DNA of 14,511 nucleotides, from assembly GCA_002712045.1 (NCBI GenBank), contig PARX01000034.1:94881-109391 (forward strand), read 5' to 3'. Positions 1 to 7,938 of the stretch are shown here, in pieces (positions within the stretch are counted from its first letter, which is position 1; every line of letters starts with the position of its first letter). The stretch is from Paracoccaceae bacterium (GTDB taxonomy: Bacteria; Pseudomonadota; Alphaproteobacteria; Rhodobacterales; Rhodobacteraceae). The position numbers and the translations under genes are program-made. The notes under the pieces were generated by a model. The model did not search any database. It saw only the letters and a program-made list of their open reading frames with translations, and was not told where the DNA came from.

Positions 1-723
1 TATTTGAGATACTTTAAATATCACAATAAAGCCTGGGGATAAGATAAATATAGACCAAAAAGCAGCAGTTGGAAAAGCACTCTTAACATCAGCCAAATTT
101 GGCAATGCATCAGCATAAAAGAACGATGCAAAAATAATCGAGATAACTGTTGTTGATAAGTAAAGCAAAGTTGTTAGTGATATAATGGAAACAGTATTTG
201 AATTTCGTTTTAGTATAGATCCTCCCACGCCCCAGCAAAATCCTGATAAAACAGCAAATAGATCTCCGATATTTAGGGATTGATTGGATAGGTTATTTTG
301 GGACAAGAGAAAGAATAAACCTATTAAACCGATTAAGATTGAAATCACCCTTGCCTTGGTAAATTTCTCTTTTAGCCAGATAACACCAATCACAGTAGAC
401 CAGATGGGAGATAGGTAGAACAACAGGGTAGCTCTTATTACTGTGGTTTCAAGAAGTCCATATGCATAGAATGAAAATGCAAAGCCGATCATTATTGAGG
501 CTGAAAATGTTACCTTCCAGTTGCCCTGAATTTTTTTGAAATATAATATAAATATAGGAATTAGCACTAAGAGAGGGCAAGCATTAAAAAATGGGACGGT
601 CCAAGACCCAGGAATCCCTAAATTTTCGATGGCACGCAATGGAATCCAATAAAGACCCCATACGGCTGCGCTAATAAAAATTGCAAGACTCAAGGTATTT
701 TCAGAATACTGTTTGGAAGACAT
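1..723 (-). CDS. EamA/DMT-family membrane transporter, partial (C-terminus beyond window)
   Basis: The reading frame is open from an ATG at 723 to the window edge, giving 241 codons of what is usually a 290-310 residue protein, so only the last helices are missing. It is a chain of hydrophobic helices with short polar loops, and the N-terminal half shows the typical EamA start (a hydrophobic helix with AAVWGLYWIPLR) and a mid-protein SPIWSTVIGVIWLKEKF stretch, the usual end of the first EamA repeat. The family exports or imports small metabolites across the inner membrane, and the substrate cannot be predicted. Only 3 bp separate its ATG from the stop of the metallo-hydrolase gene, so it is the fourth gene of the Rieske oxygenase operon. 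It has no strong ribosome binding site of its own, which suggests translational coupling. A role in exporting a product or by-product of the pathway is inference only. Confidence 0.88.
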   Translation of the reverse strand, partial: MSSKQYSENTLSLAIFISAAVWGLYWIPLRAIENLGIPGSWTVPFFNACPLLVLIPIFILYFKKIQGNWKVTFSASIMIGFAFSFYAYGLLETTVIRATLLFYLSPIWSTVIGVIWLKEKFTKARVISILIGLIGLFFLLSQNNLSNQSLNIGDLFAVLSGFCWGVGGSILKRNSNTVSIISLTTLLYLSTTVISIIFASFFYADALPNLADVKSAFPTAAFWSIFILSPGFIVIFKVSQI

Positions 724-726
724 TTT

Positions 727-1515
727 TTACCAATGTTGATCACAATAAGGATCACGACCCTTTTGAGATATTTCTTTGAACCAGGTTACTGGATCAGACA
801 TGATGTTATTTCCATTTAAGTATTTATGTATTACTTTTTGCATCTGTTTTTTACCAAATGATGGCTCATGCCCAGCATGAATTACTTCAGCATCTAATTT
901 TTGAAGTCTTTTCATTGTTTCGCGATAGACTTTTTTGTCAGAATGTGGGTGAGTATCTAACAATACGCCATTATAGATAGCGTCCCCTGAAAATAAGGTT
1001 TTATTTTTTATATCATATAGACCAATTGATCCAGGAGAATGGCCTGGCAGATGCAATATTTGAAAGGCTCGATCGCCAAGATCTAAAATATCCCCTTCAT
1101 CAAGGTAGCCTGTAAGTGGTGCAGGTTTTACGCTAAATGTTTCAGTAGCAAAATCAGGATGCTCATTTGGGTTCACAATTTCTATTTTTGTCCAACCTCC
1201 ACGGTACATCGTTTCGGCCCTGCCACCAGAAGCAAAAGCAGCAGCTTCAGCTCGATGCCCTAATCGACATGAAAATTCATGCAAACTCCCAGCATGGTCA
1301 AAATGTGAGTGAGTTCCTATAGCTTTAATTGGCCGCTCTGTCTCCTTCATAACCCACTCTTTAAGTGGGTTGATCCCCATGCCTGTATCTATAATAAGAT
1401 CAAAGTCCCTTCCTTTGACGTGCCATATGTTACAGCGCATGAAATTTGCAACACCAGTTTCTTGTATGCAACTTATACCATCATCAATTTTTATTTTCTT
1501 TAAGCCCATTACCAT
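727..1515 (-). CDS. Metallo-beta-lactamase-fold hydrolase
   Basis: This is a 262-residue MBL-fold hydrolase with the full set of metal ligands. They are HSHFDH at residues 69-74 (H69, H71, D73, H74), H159 in LPGHSPG, D178 in FSGDA, and H216 in HAGHEPSF. The set fits a binuclear metal site of the glyoxalase II/lactonase-like branch. No signal peptide is visible, so it should be cytoplasmic. The real substrate is unknown; a thioester, lactone or glutathione conjugate made downstream of the Rieske oxygenase is a reasonable guess. Two starts are possible: the ATG at 1515 overlaps the SDR stop by 7 bp with GGAG 4 bases upstream, and the ATG at 1509 (M3) forms TAATG with the SDR stop and has the same GGAG 10 bases upstream. 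Either way it is translationally coupled to the dehydrogenase gene. The tail after about residue 235 carries no recognised motif. Confidence 0.93.
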   Translation of the reverse strand: MVMGLKKIKIDDGISCIQETGVANFMRCNIWHVKGRDFDLIIDTGMGINPLKEWVMKETERPIKAIGTHSHFDHAGSLHEFSCRLGHRAEAAAFASGGRAETMYRGGWTKIEIVNPNEHPDFATETFSVKPAPLTGYLDEGDILDLGDRAFQILHLPGHSPGSIGLYDIKNKTLFSGDAIYNGVLLDTHPHSDKKVYRETMKRLQKLDAEVIHAGHEPSFGKKQMQKVIHKYLNGNNIMSDPVTWFKEISQKGRDPYCDQHW

Positions 1516-2273
1516 AGAGCTCCAGCATTTATTTGAATATCTTCATTGGTAAGAGCGGGGCAAGTTTCTCCGCACGCAAAAGCCACTACCGATGCTATCT
1601 CACTTGGTTGCACAAGACGATGTTGAGGATTAGTATATTTTAATTTTTCCTTAGCTTTTTCTGGGTCAATGTTGTTTTGTTTTGAATGTCGGATGGCAGC
1701 ATTATCCATCATTGGTGTTTCAACCCATGTAGGACTTATAGAAATACATGAGATATTATGGGCTGCACCTTCAAGTGCGGTTACTTTACTTAGAGCTATT
1801 AGCCCTGCTTTCGATGCACAGTAACCCGCATAACCAGAGGCGCCAACTTTACCTGCTGTGGAAGCTATATTCACGATCCTGCCAAATTTTTGTTTAATCA
1901 TTTCTGGCATTAGTTCTTTTATCATTAAAAAGGGGCCAGTTAAATTAACATCAAGCTGATCCAGCCAATGATCAATATCGGTATTAGTTATTAAAGCTTC
2001 TTTATAAATACCAGCAGCATTCACTAATATACTTGGAGATCCAACTACCTCTTTAACTTTTAGTACAAATTGTTTTACAGACGACTTATTCCCAACATCA
2101 AGTTTAAAAAAATAAGAATTTTCCCCTAGAGTTTTTTTAACAGAGTAAGCGTCTTCACTATCACACCTGCGAGACCCAACAATAACTGTATTACCAGCTT
2201 TCTTTAGTTCTTTGGCGCACTCAAGACCAATTCCACTTAAGCCGCCCGTAACAACTGCTATTCTTTTACTCAT
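1509..2273 (-). CDS. Short-chain dehydrogenase/reductase (SDR family)
   Basis: This is a 254-residue classical SDR. The Rossmann dinucleotide motif TGGLSGIG spans residues 9-16, NAAG is at 85-88, the structural Asn at 110, and the catalytic Ser138, Tyr151 and Lys155 are present (YCASK). Arg35 and Arg36 after the second strand (VGSRR) suggest a preference for NADP(H) over NAD(H). The C-terminus ends INAGALW, as in FabG/hydroxyacid-dehydrogenase-like members. Its start overlaps the stop of the Rieske oxygenase gene by 4 bp (ATGA), and its stop overlaps the next gene, so it belongs to the same transcript. A plausible job is oxidising or reducing an alcohol or carbonyl that appears after the oxygenase step. 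Neither the substrate nor the direction can be decided from sequence. Length is standard and nothing looks damaged. Confidence 0.93.
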   Translation of the reverse strand: MSKRIAVVTGGLSGIGLECAKELKKAGNTVIVGSRRCDSEDAYSVKKTLGENSYFFKLDVGNKSSVKQFVLKVKEVVGSPSILVNAAGIYKEALITNTDIDHWLDQLDVNLTGPFLMIKELMPEMIKQKFGRIVNIASTAGKVGASGYAGYCASKAGLIALSKVTALEGAAHNISCISISPTWVETPMMDNAAIRHSKQNNIDPEKAKEKLKYTNPQHRLVQPSEIASVVAFACGETCPALTNEDIQINAGALW

Positions 2274-3412
2274 GCCATAGTTTTTTGCACTAACCGATGA
2301 AAATGGTGCAGTGCATGCTCTCCTCGACCAGACATTTTAGAGTCTGCAATTAATGGTCCTTGATTATATCCTTTTGACTTTAACCCTTTTTGGACACTTT
2401 CACATAATGCTGTGTCTTCTGGCATTAAAGTATTAGCAGTATATTCCTGGCGTCCTTTGTGAAACTCACCTGTTGCAGAAATCGAATGGCCTTCGAATAA
2501 ACATTTATCAATTGCCGTTGGTCTTACTATGGCAAAATTTAAAACTTCTGCGCCTGGTAGGATATTTATGGTTGTATTGGGCCACAAAAACCAGAACGCT
2601 GATTTCTTAAAGGGATCATTTGGTTTTAATTTATAAGCAGTATTATCGTCTTTTATATCTTCACCTAACTGTCTCGCCCACAGCCCAAATGTGTCATGTT
2701 GGTAAGTGTCCATAGAGATTATGTCACAAAAATCTGGATGGGCATGGTCACAATGGTAACATTCGACGTAATTATCTACGACAACTTTCCAACCCGCGTT
2801 TATTTTTGTTAAACCTAAATCATCTGCTACGAACCTTGCCTGAGGTTTATGCAGCTTGTCGAAGAATGGAACGCGCTTCTTAATATCTTCTTCAAGATCG
2901 CCAGCTATTTCCGAAAGTGCGGTGGCGTTTGCATCTAGGTTTATAAAAGCAGAATCTAAAAACATTTCGAGACGCACAGGTTTTAGGGAAAAGTTATCTC
3001 TATTAAAACTTGGCCGACTTTCAGATCGTGGAGCGCCACGTAATTGACCAGATTTTTCATATGTCCATGCATGATAAGGGCAAATAATTGCTCTTGCGAC
3101 ATTTCCAAAACCTTCAGGTAATAGTTCATGAGCACGGTGTTGGCATACGTTATAAAAAGCACGCAATTTATAATCGTCTCCCATGATCACAAAAATATGT
3201 TGATCGCAAATTCTTAAAGTCTGATAATCCCCTGGCTTTGAGAACAGACTTTTGTGCCCTACATACTGCCAGGTTTTATAAAAGATTTTTTCTTTTTCTA
3301 ATTCAAAAATCGCTGGATCGGTATACATGTATGAAGGTAGCGTGAAAGATTCTTCCGGTACATCTGATAAAGGCTTTTTATATGAGCTGAGTGATTTATC
3401 TTGATCTAACAT
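2270..3412 (-). CDS. Rieske non-haem iron oxygenase alpha subunit, quaternary-amine monooxygenase type (GbcA/CntA-like)
   Basis: This 380-residue oxygenase has an N-terminal Rieske [2Fe-2S] domain with C90-x-H92 and C111-x2-H114, then a catalytic domain with the mononuclear iron ligands. These are D213/N214, E217, H220 and H225 (in DNYVECYHCDHAHP), with D333 in the PEDTALCESVQKGL stretch as probable third ligand. The C-terminal ESVQ-GL pattern and a late FHRLV are typical of the glycine betaine / carnitine / choline / stachydrine monooxygenase group, which removes a methyl group as formaldehyde or cleaves a C-N bond. The adjacent betaine-type importer supports this. Such enzymes need a separate flavin/ferredoxin reductase, which is not in the window. 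CntA was reported to have Glu in place of the bridging Asp, whereas here the position is Asp213, which argues against simple CntA orthology. The ATG at 3412 follows GGGAG by 6 bases. It is the first gene of the operon with SDR, MBL hydrolase and EamA. Confidence 0.92.
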   Translation of the reverse strand: MLDQDKSLSSYKKPLSDVPEESFTLPSYMYTDPAIFELEKEKIFYKTWQYVGHKSLFSKPGDYQTLRICDQHIFVIMGDDYKLRAFYNVCQHRAHELLPEGFGNVARAIICPYHAWTYEKSGQLRGAPRSESRPSFNRDNFSLKPVRLEMFLDSAFINLDANATALSEIAGDLEEDIKKRVPFFDKLHKPQARFVADDLGLTKINAGWKVVVDNYVECYHCDHAHPDFCDIISMDTYQHDTFGLWARQLGEDIKDDNTAYKLKPNDPFKKSAFWFLWPNTTINILPGAEVLNFAIVRPTAIDKCLFEGHSISATGEFHKGRQEYTANTLMPEDTALCESVQKGLKSKGYNQGPLIADSKMSGRGEHALHHFHRLVQKTMA

Positions 3413-3501
3413 AAGTTTCTCCCAAATTATTAATTGATTCGTGTTTTAAGTGTAGGTTCTTTCTTTCTTTATTCTCTTCTATTAACGACACCAACTAGGG
3501 T

Positions 3502-3507
3502 ATTATA
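3502..3507 (-). promoter_or_regulatory. Candidate -10 element for the Rieske oxygenase operon
   Basis: Reading leftward in the 116-bp gap between the ATPase and oxygenase genes there is a perfect TATAAT about 90 bases upstream of the oxygenase ATG. No good -35 hexamer sits at 16-18 bp, so an activator-dependent promoter or a chance match are both possible. The rest of the gap is AT-rich with a purine run and shows no terminator hairpin, so read-through from the ATPase gene is also possible. Confidence 0.3.
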
Positions 3508-3528
3508 AAAAATTATTATGCAAAATGA

Positions 3529-4560
3529 TTAACTTCGACTGTTCATAGCTTTCATAATTATTGAACGATCTATTTCACCAAGTATTTTTCCAGTATGATT
3601 GCAAGTGACTGGAAGCGCTATGTCACTATCGGCACATATATCTATTAAGCTATCAATTTTTGCATTATCTAATATTGGGTCATAACCCTTGGGGATCGAC
3701 TTTTGCTTGGTGGCGCGCATTACTTTTCCTGCAGATAAGACTTTGTACCTAGGAACATCTTCTGTAAAGTCACTCACATATTTATCTACCGGGTTTGCTA
3801 CAATTTCTTCGGGTGTTCCAACCTGACTGATTTGACCATCTTTCATGATAGCAATATTATCACCCATTTTTATAGCTTCTAAGAAATCATGAGTTATAAA
3901 AACGAGAGTCTTTTGTAATTTGCTTTGTAACTCTAAAAGCTCATCTTGCATTTCTCTACGAATTAATGGATCTAATGCAGAAAAAGGCTCGTCAAATATC
4001 AATATTTCTGGATCAACAGCCATTGCACGAGCTAATCCCACCCGTTGTTGCATACCTCCTGACAGCTCTCTTGGATACATCTGATCCCAACCTTCAAGTC
4101 CAACAAGTTTCAAGATCTCCATTGCCTTATCGATTCGATCTAACTTTCCAACACCTCTAACTTCCAAACCATATGAAATATTGTCGATAACTCGTCTATG
4201 TGGAAATAATCCAAAATGCTGAAAAACCATGGCCATTTTATGGCGTCGAAGGTTTCTTAACTCCTTTTTGTCCATCATAGTTACATCTTCACCATTAATT
4301 ATGACTTGTCCTCCAGTAGGTTCAATCAATCTTGAAATGCATCGCACAAGAGTTGATTTGCCTGATCCAGATAAACCCATAACAACGAAGCATTCACCTT
4401 TTTTAACCTCAAAAGAAACATCCTTTACAGCAACGACATGCCCTGTTTCCGCTTGAATTTCTGCTCTAGATTTTGAGTGATCATGGTCATTTAAGACACG
4501 CTTTGGATTGCTACCAAATATTTTCCAAACATTATTACATATTAACTTAGCTTCTGACAT
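3529..4560 (-). CDS. ATP-binding subunit of glycine betaine/TMAO-type ABC importer (ProV/OpuAA family)
   Basis: I take the ATG at 4560 (343 residues, MSEAKLIC...), with GGAG 10 bases upstream. The frame extends 18 codons further to a TTG at 4614, but that stretch does not look like the family. Motifs in this numbering are Walker A GLSGSGKST at 62-70, Q-loop Gln114, signature LSGGMQQR at 156-163, Walker B ending D180-E181, and switch His224. The N-terminus has the ProV-type insertion before the ATPase core (KIFGSNPKRVL, then ETGHVVAVKDVSFEV). It powers uptake of a quaternary or methylated amine together with the permease and binding protein encoded divergently. The C-terminal ~70 residues hold only one CBS-like half, rather than the clear tandem CBS pair used by osmosensing ProV/OpuA ATPases. 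That points to nutrient uptake rather than osmotic gating, which is inference. Confidence 0.93.
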   Translation of the reverse strand: MSEAKLICNNVWKIFGSNPKRVLNDHDHSKSRAEIQAETGHVVAVKDVSFEVKKGECFVVMGLSGSGKSTLVRCISRLIEPTGGQVIINGEDVTMMDKKELRNLRRHKMAMVFQHFGLFPHRRVIDNISYGLEVRGVGKLDRIDKAMEILKLVGLEGWDQMYPRELSGGMQQRVGLARAMAVDPEILIFDEPFSALDPLIRREMQDELLELQSKLQKTLVFITHDFLEAIKMGDNIAIMKDGQISQVGTPEEIVANPVDKYVSDFTEDVPRYKVLSAGKVMRATKQKSIPKGYDPILDNAKIDSLIDICADSDIALPVTCNHTGKILGEIDRSIIMKAMNSRS

Positions 4561-4692
4561 ATTTCGAATTCTCCGTATTTGGTGCAGTAAAGTTTGATAA
4601 TTCCCTAAGGGCAAGTAAAAAAATAAAAATAATCACTTTACAAAAAGATTTTTTGGTTAAATTCTATAGGTTACCACTTTTTATGGATTGAT

Positions 4693-6828
4693 ATGAGCGA
4701 CCTATCATCAGCTTTTGATTTAAAAAAACCTTTTTTATTTGGTGGAGTTGATTACTCAGTACCAATTTATATTATACTCGGCCTTATAATTTCAATCATC
4801 GTTTGGTTCATTATCGGATTTAGATATGTCTTTCCAGAGGTTATTTCGGATCAATTTGATTTTCAATTGATTATTAATAATGGTGAAACTTGGTTACAAA
4901 TTCATGCAAAAGCTTACACACGAGCAGCATCAAACTTTGTAGGTTATTATTTGGAGCAACTAGAGATGTTCTTATGGTTTAAACCATGGCCAGTTGTTAC
5001 TTTAGCGTTGGTTTTACCAGCCTTACATTATGGTGGCTTACGGTTGGCGCTGTTTACATTGTTTGGCGTGTTGTTTTGGGGAATGATGGATATGTGGGAT
5101 CCGGCAATGTCAACTCTGGCATTAATGGGCATTTCGGTTTTATTTTCATGTTTCTTTGGGATTATTTTAGGTATCCTTTGTTCTCAAAATGATGTGTTGG
5201 AAGCAAGTGTTCGACCAGTTTTGGACACAATGCAGACAATGCCATCTTTTGTATACTTGCTTCCAGCGATTGTATTTTTTGGCATAGGTGGCCCTCCTGC
5301 AGCAATGGCTATCATTATTTATGCGATGCCTCCTGTTGTTAGGTTAACAAATCTAGGTATTCGTCAAGTTCCAGAAACAACTATTGAAGTTGCTGAAAGT
5401 TTTGGATCTTCAAGACTGCAAACTTTATTCAAAGTTCAAATACCTCAAGCCTTACCTTCAATCATGTTAGGTATAAATCAAACAATTATGATGGCTTTGG
5501 GATTGGCAGTACTCGCTGTATTTATTGGTGCTGGTGGATTGGGAGAAGAAGTATACAAAGCCTTAAAGAGACTTAAAGTAGGTTGGTCTGTTGAGGGTGG
5601 TTTATGTATTGTTTTCATGGCTATAATTTTTGATCGATTGTCTCTTGCCATGAGTCATCCAAAAGAAAGTGATGTGCTTAAAGATAATACGGAGATGAAG
5701 TTTCGTCTTCTTCCGCAGAGGTTAGCACAAAATAAAATCGCAATATTTTTTGAAAAAATGATAGACATTATTTGGGTCTCTGTTGCTGTGTTAGGGTATT
5801 ATTTTGTCGAAAGTTTGGCAATTCTTTGTGAACGCCTAGTTAAAATTTTTAATAAAAATCATGCATTATCTATTGGCATTTTAGTAAGAAGTTTTAGATT
5901 TTTGTTGTCTAGCCTTTTTGTAATTATATTGGTTTTGATTTGGGATTCTTGGATAATGGAAATTGGATATTTTCCGAAAGATTGGCAGTTTACGATCCGA
6001 AAACCAATAGATAATGCGATTGATACCCTTATTGTTAATCCTTATTTTTATGGGTTCACAAAGGGTTTAAAGGAATTCATATTTTTCTATATTTTAAATC
6101 CACTTGAAGTGTTCTTGATTGGTCTTCCCTGGTTATTTGTCTTGGGAGCTTTTTTTGTTATTTCATTTTATTCAGCAGGCATGATTTTTGCAATTATAGC
6201 GGTGTGTTTGTTGTTTTTTACTGGCCTTTCTGGCGTTTGGGAGCTTACTATGCAGACCCTTGCTGCAATCGTTGCGTCAGTTGTTGTGTGTGTTGTGATT
6301 GGATTACCGTTAGGTATTTTGGCGGCGTATAATAAGACTGTTGATAATGTTGTTAGACCAATACTTGATACGATGCAGACAATGCCTGCATTTGTTTATC
6401 TAATTCCAGTTTTGTATTTCTTTGGTGGTAATCGTGTAACAGCGGTAATTGCTACTGTTATATATGCATTGCCACCTATGGTGCGAATGACCAACTTGGG
6501 ATTGCGAGAATTACCTAAGCAAATTAACGAAGTTTCAGATTCTTTTGGCTCTACTGAAATTCAGAGCCTAATAAAGGTTAAATTACCAATGGCATCTCCT
6601 TCAATTATGCTTGGTGTAAATCAGGCGGTAATTATGGCGCTTGCGATGCAAGTAATTACTCCGTTAATTGCAGGAGAGGGTTTGGGTAAAGAGGTTTTTC
6701 GTGCAATGGAAACAGCTGATACAGGGAGAGGTTTGATTGCAGGTATCGGAATTGTTCTGCTGGCTATTTTACTTGATAGGCTTACTCAGGCCTGGACAGT
6801 TAATCAACGAAAAGCACTGGGATTGTAG
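4693..6828 (+). CDS. Two-module permease of glycine betaine/TMAO-type ABC importer
   Basis: This 711-residue inner-membrane protein holds two BPD_transp_1 permease modules in one chain. The two modules align without gaps across at least 90 residues: VRPVLDTMQTMPSFVY from residue 173 and VRPILDTMQTMPAFVY from residue 554, with ATPase-contacting loops EVAESFGSS near 232 and EVSDSFGST near 613. ProW/OpuAB permeases have one such module and work as homodimers, so here a single chain could supply both halves. Each module is preceded by a hydrophobic region, and between them lies a poorly conserved-looking linker of roughly residues 325-480 with extra membrane helices. The same layout is, to my memory, used by marine TMAO/betaine importers (Tmo type). 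The start is the ATG at 4693, because an upstream ATG at 4683 meets a stop at once. It is divergent from the ATPase gene with a 132-bp gap, and is followed 106 bp later by the binding protein. Confidence 0.92.
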   Translation: MSDLSSAFDLKKPFLFGGVDYSVPIYIILGLIISIIVWFIIGFRYVFPEVISDQFDFQLIINNGETWLQIHAKAYTRAASNFVGYYLEQLEMFLWFKPWPVVTLALVLPALHYGGLRLALFTLFGVLFWGMMDMWDPAMSTLALMGISVLFSCFFGIILGILCSQNDVLEASVRPVLDTMQTMPSFVYLLPAIVFFGIGGPPAAMAIIIYAMPPVVRLTNLGIRQVPETTIEVAESFGSSRLQTLFKVQIPQALPSIMLGINQTIMMALGLAVLAVFIGAGGLGEEVYKALKRLKVGWSVEGGLCIVFMAIIFDRLSLAMSHPKESDVLKDNTEMKFRLLPQRLAQNKIAIFFEKMIDIIWVSVAVLGYYFVESLAILCERLVKIFNKNHALSIGILVRSFRFLLSSLFVIILVLIWDSWIMEIGYFPKDWQFTIRKPIDNAIDTLIVNPYFYGFTKGLKEFIFFYILNPLEVFLIGLPWLFVLGAFFVISFYSAGMIFAIIAVCLLFFTGLSGVWELTMQTLAAIVASVVVCVVIGLPLGILAAYNKTVDNVVRPILDTMQTMPAFVYLIPVLYFFGGNRVTAVIATVIYALPPMVRMTNLGLRELPKQINEVSDSFGSTEIQSLIKVKLPMASPSIMLGVNQAVIMALAMQVITPLIAGEGLGKEVFRAMETADTGRGLIAGIGIVLLAILLDRLTQAWTVNQRKALGL

Positions 6829-6831
6829 TGA

Positions 6832-6860
6832 TTGTAGGATTGGTTTAGAGTGGATATGAT
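6832..6860 (+). promoter_or_regulatory. Candidate sigma70 promoter for the binding-protein gene
   Basis: TTGTAG at 6832-6837 and TATGAT at 6855-6860 are separated by 17 bp, just after the permease stop and about 75 bases before the binding-protein ATG. A separate promoter would let the periplasmic binding protein be made in excess over the permease. The -35 matches only half of the consensus, so this is a moderate call. Confidence 0.35.
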
Positions 6861-6934
6861 AATAAAAGAGAATTAAAATCTTATCGTTATTAAGAAAATT
6901 ATTTGAAGTGTAATAATCAACTGGGAGAAACTAT

Positions 6935-7873
6935 ATGAATTTAAAAAATAAATTAACAACAAGCTTTTTCGCAACAATGCTTGCGATTGGATTTGCTGGA
7001 TCAGCCTCGGCTGGTGGCATGCTTCGAGCACCTGTTCCTGATTGGACTGGTGGTGCCGTTACTTGTGAAGTGATCCATTATGTTCTTGAGAACGAGATGG
7101 GTTATAAAGTTAAACGGATTACAATGCCTTCTGGCCCTGGTGTGGCCGAGGGGGAACGTGCTGGTGATATAGACTTTCATTGTGAAAGCTGGCCTTCTTA
7201 TTCAACTACAAATGATATCTACATCAAAGAATGGGGTGGAGATGGCAGTATTGTAAAATTAGGTGATGCTGGTCCTATTGGAACAAGTAGTTATTGGATT
7301 CCTTCATATTTGATTGAAAAAAATGGTGGACCAATCAAAAATGAGCCAAAGCTTTCGGATTTAAATGATCACGTTGATCTCTTTAAAGGTATGGATACTG
7401 GTGCTAAGGGTCGTTTGTTAGGTTGTCCAACGCCAGCTTGGGAATGCCGTGACCAAGATAGACTTGATATGAATGGCGTTAATTTTAAGGCTATAGAGCT
7501 TGGTTCTGAAACAGCACATTGGGCTGAAGCACAAGCTGCGTATAAGCGTAAAGAGCCGTTTGTATTATATGCATGGACACCACATTGGATCTTTGCTGTC
7601 TTAGATTTGGTTTCAGTAGAACTTCCAGCATTTGGTAGTGTTGAATGGCCAGCGTCTGGTTGGGATGTGGACATCACATATAATGCGGGTCGTCCAGGAA
7701 TGTTAACTGAGCATCCAGAGGCTTCACAAATGATTATGAATGCTTCAATTACAAATGTTCAGCAAGCTGGAATGATTAAAGCCATTGATATTGATGGGCG
7801 TGATATTGAAGAAGTAGTAGCGGAATGGATGGAAGCAAACAGAGACGTTTGGTCTTCATGGGTTCCTGATTGA
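6935..7873 (+). CDS. Periplasmic substrate-binding protein, OpuAC/ProX type (betaine/TMAO-like)
   Basis: This 312-residue protein has a clear Sec signal peptide: a Lys-rich start, a hydrophobic core, then SASA with likely cleavage after Ala26. The mature part is an OpuAC-type binding domain rich in tryptophan (W37, W86, W121, W169, W196, W214, W218), as expected for an aromatic cage that holds a trimethylammonium-like headgroup. E85 in HCESWPS could add a charge contact. Cys164 and Cys171 flank PTPAWE and may form a disulfide in a protruding loop, and Cys44 and Cys83 may form another. The overall look is closest to what I remember of TMAO-binding TmoX and related betaine-binding proteins, but the ligand is not proven. 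A strong ribosome binding site (GGGAG, 7 bases before the ATG) and a terminator after the gene fit high expression. Confidence 0.92.
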   Translation: MNLKNKLTTSFFATMLAIGFAGSASAGGMLRAPVPDWTGGAVTCEVIHYVLENEMGYKVKRITMPSGPGVAEGERAGDIDFHCESWPSYSTTNDIYIKEWGGDGSIVKLGDAGPIGTSSYWIPSYLIEKNGGPIKNEPKLSDLNDHVDLFKGMDTGAKGRLLGCPTPAWECRDQDRLDMNGVNFKAIELGSETAHWAEAQAAYKRKEPFVLYAWTPHWIFAVLDLVSVELPAFGSVEWPASGWDVDITYNAGRPGMLTEHPEASQMIMNASITNVQQAGMIKAIDIDGRDIEEVVAEWMEANRDVWSSWVPD

Positions 7874-7897
7874 TCTAATACAAATATTTCTGAAATT

Positions 7898-7924
7898 GGG
7901 CCCCTTTTTAGGGGCCCCTTTTTT
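7898..7924 (+). terminator. Strong intrinsic terminator after the binding-protein gene
   Basis: An 8-bp perfect stem (GGGCCCCT pairing with AGGGGCCC) closes a TTTT loop and is followed by C and six T residues. It starts 25 bases after the stop of the binding-protein gene and stands out sharply from the AT-rich surroundings. The next gene on the same strand starts only 15 bases after the T run. Confidence 0.95.
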
Positions 7925-7938
7925 GAAAAGGTTATAAA

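Noticed and set aside
2270..3412. Naming the oxygenase cntA or gbcA
   Set aside because: Asp213 differs from the Glu reported for CntA, the length is shorter than typical GbcA, and the reductase partner is absent, so substrate-level naming is not justified.
4561..4614. An 18-codon upstream extension of the importer ATPase from a TTG
   Set aside because: The ATG at 4560 has a GGAG upstream and matches the usual family N-terminus. The extension is not family-like and would use a rare start codon.
6821..6837. Direct repeat GATTGTAG at the permease stop
   Set aside because: It is only 8 bp, partly coding, in AT-rich sequence, and most likely chance.
7369..7677. A 102-codon open frame antisense to the binding-protein gene
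   Set aside because: It lies wholly inside a well-supported gene, has no recognisable domain and looks like a chance frame.
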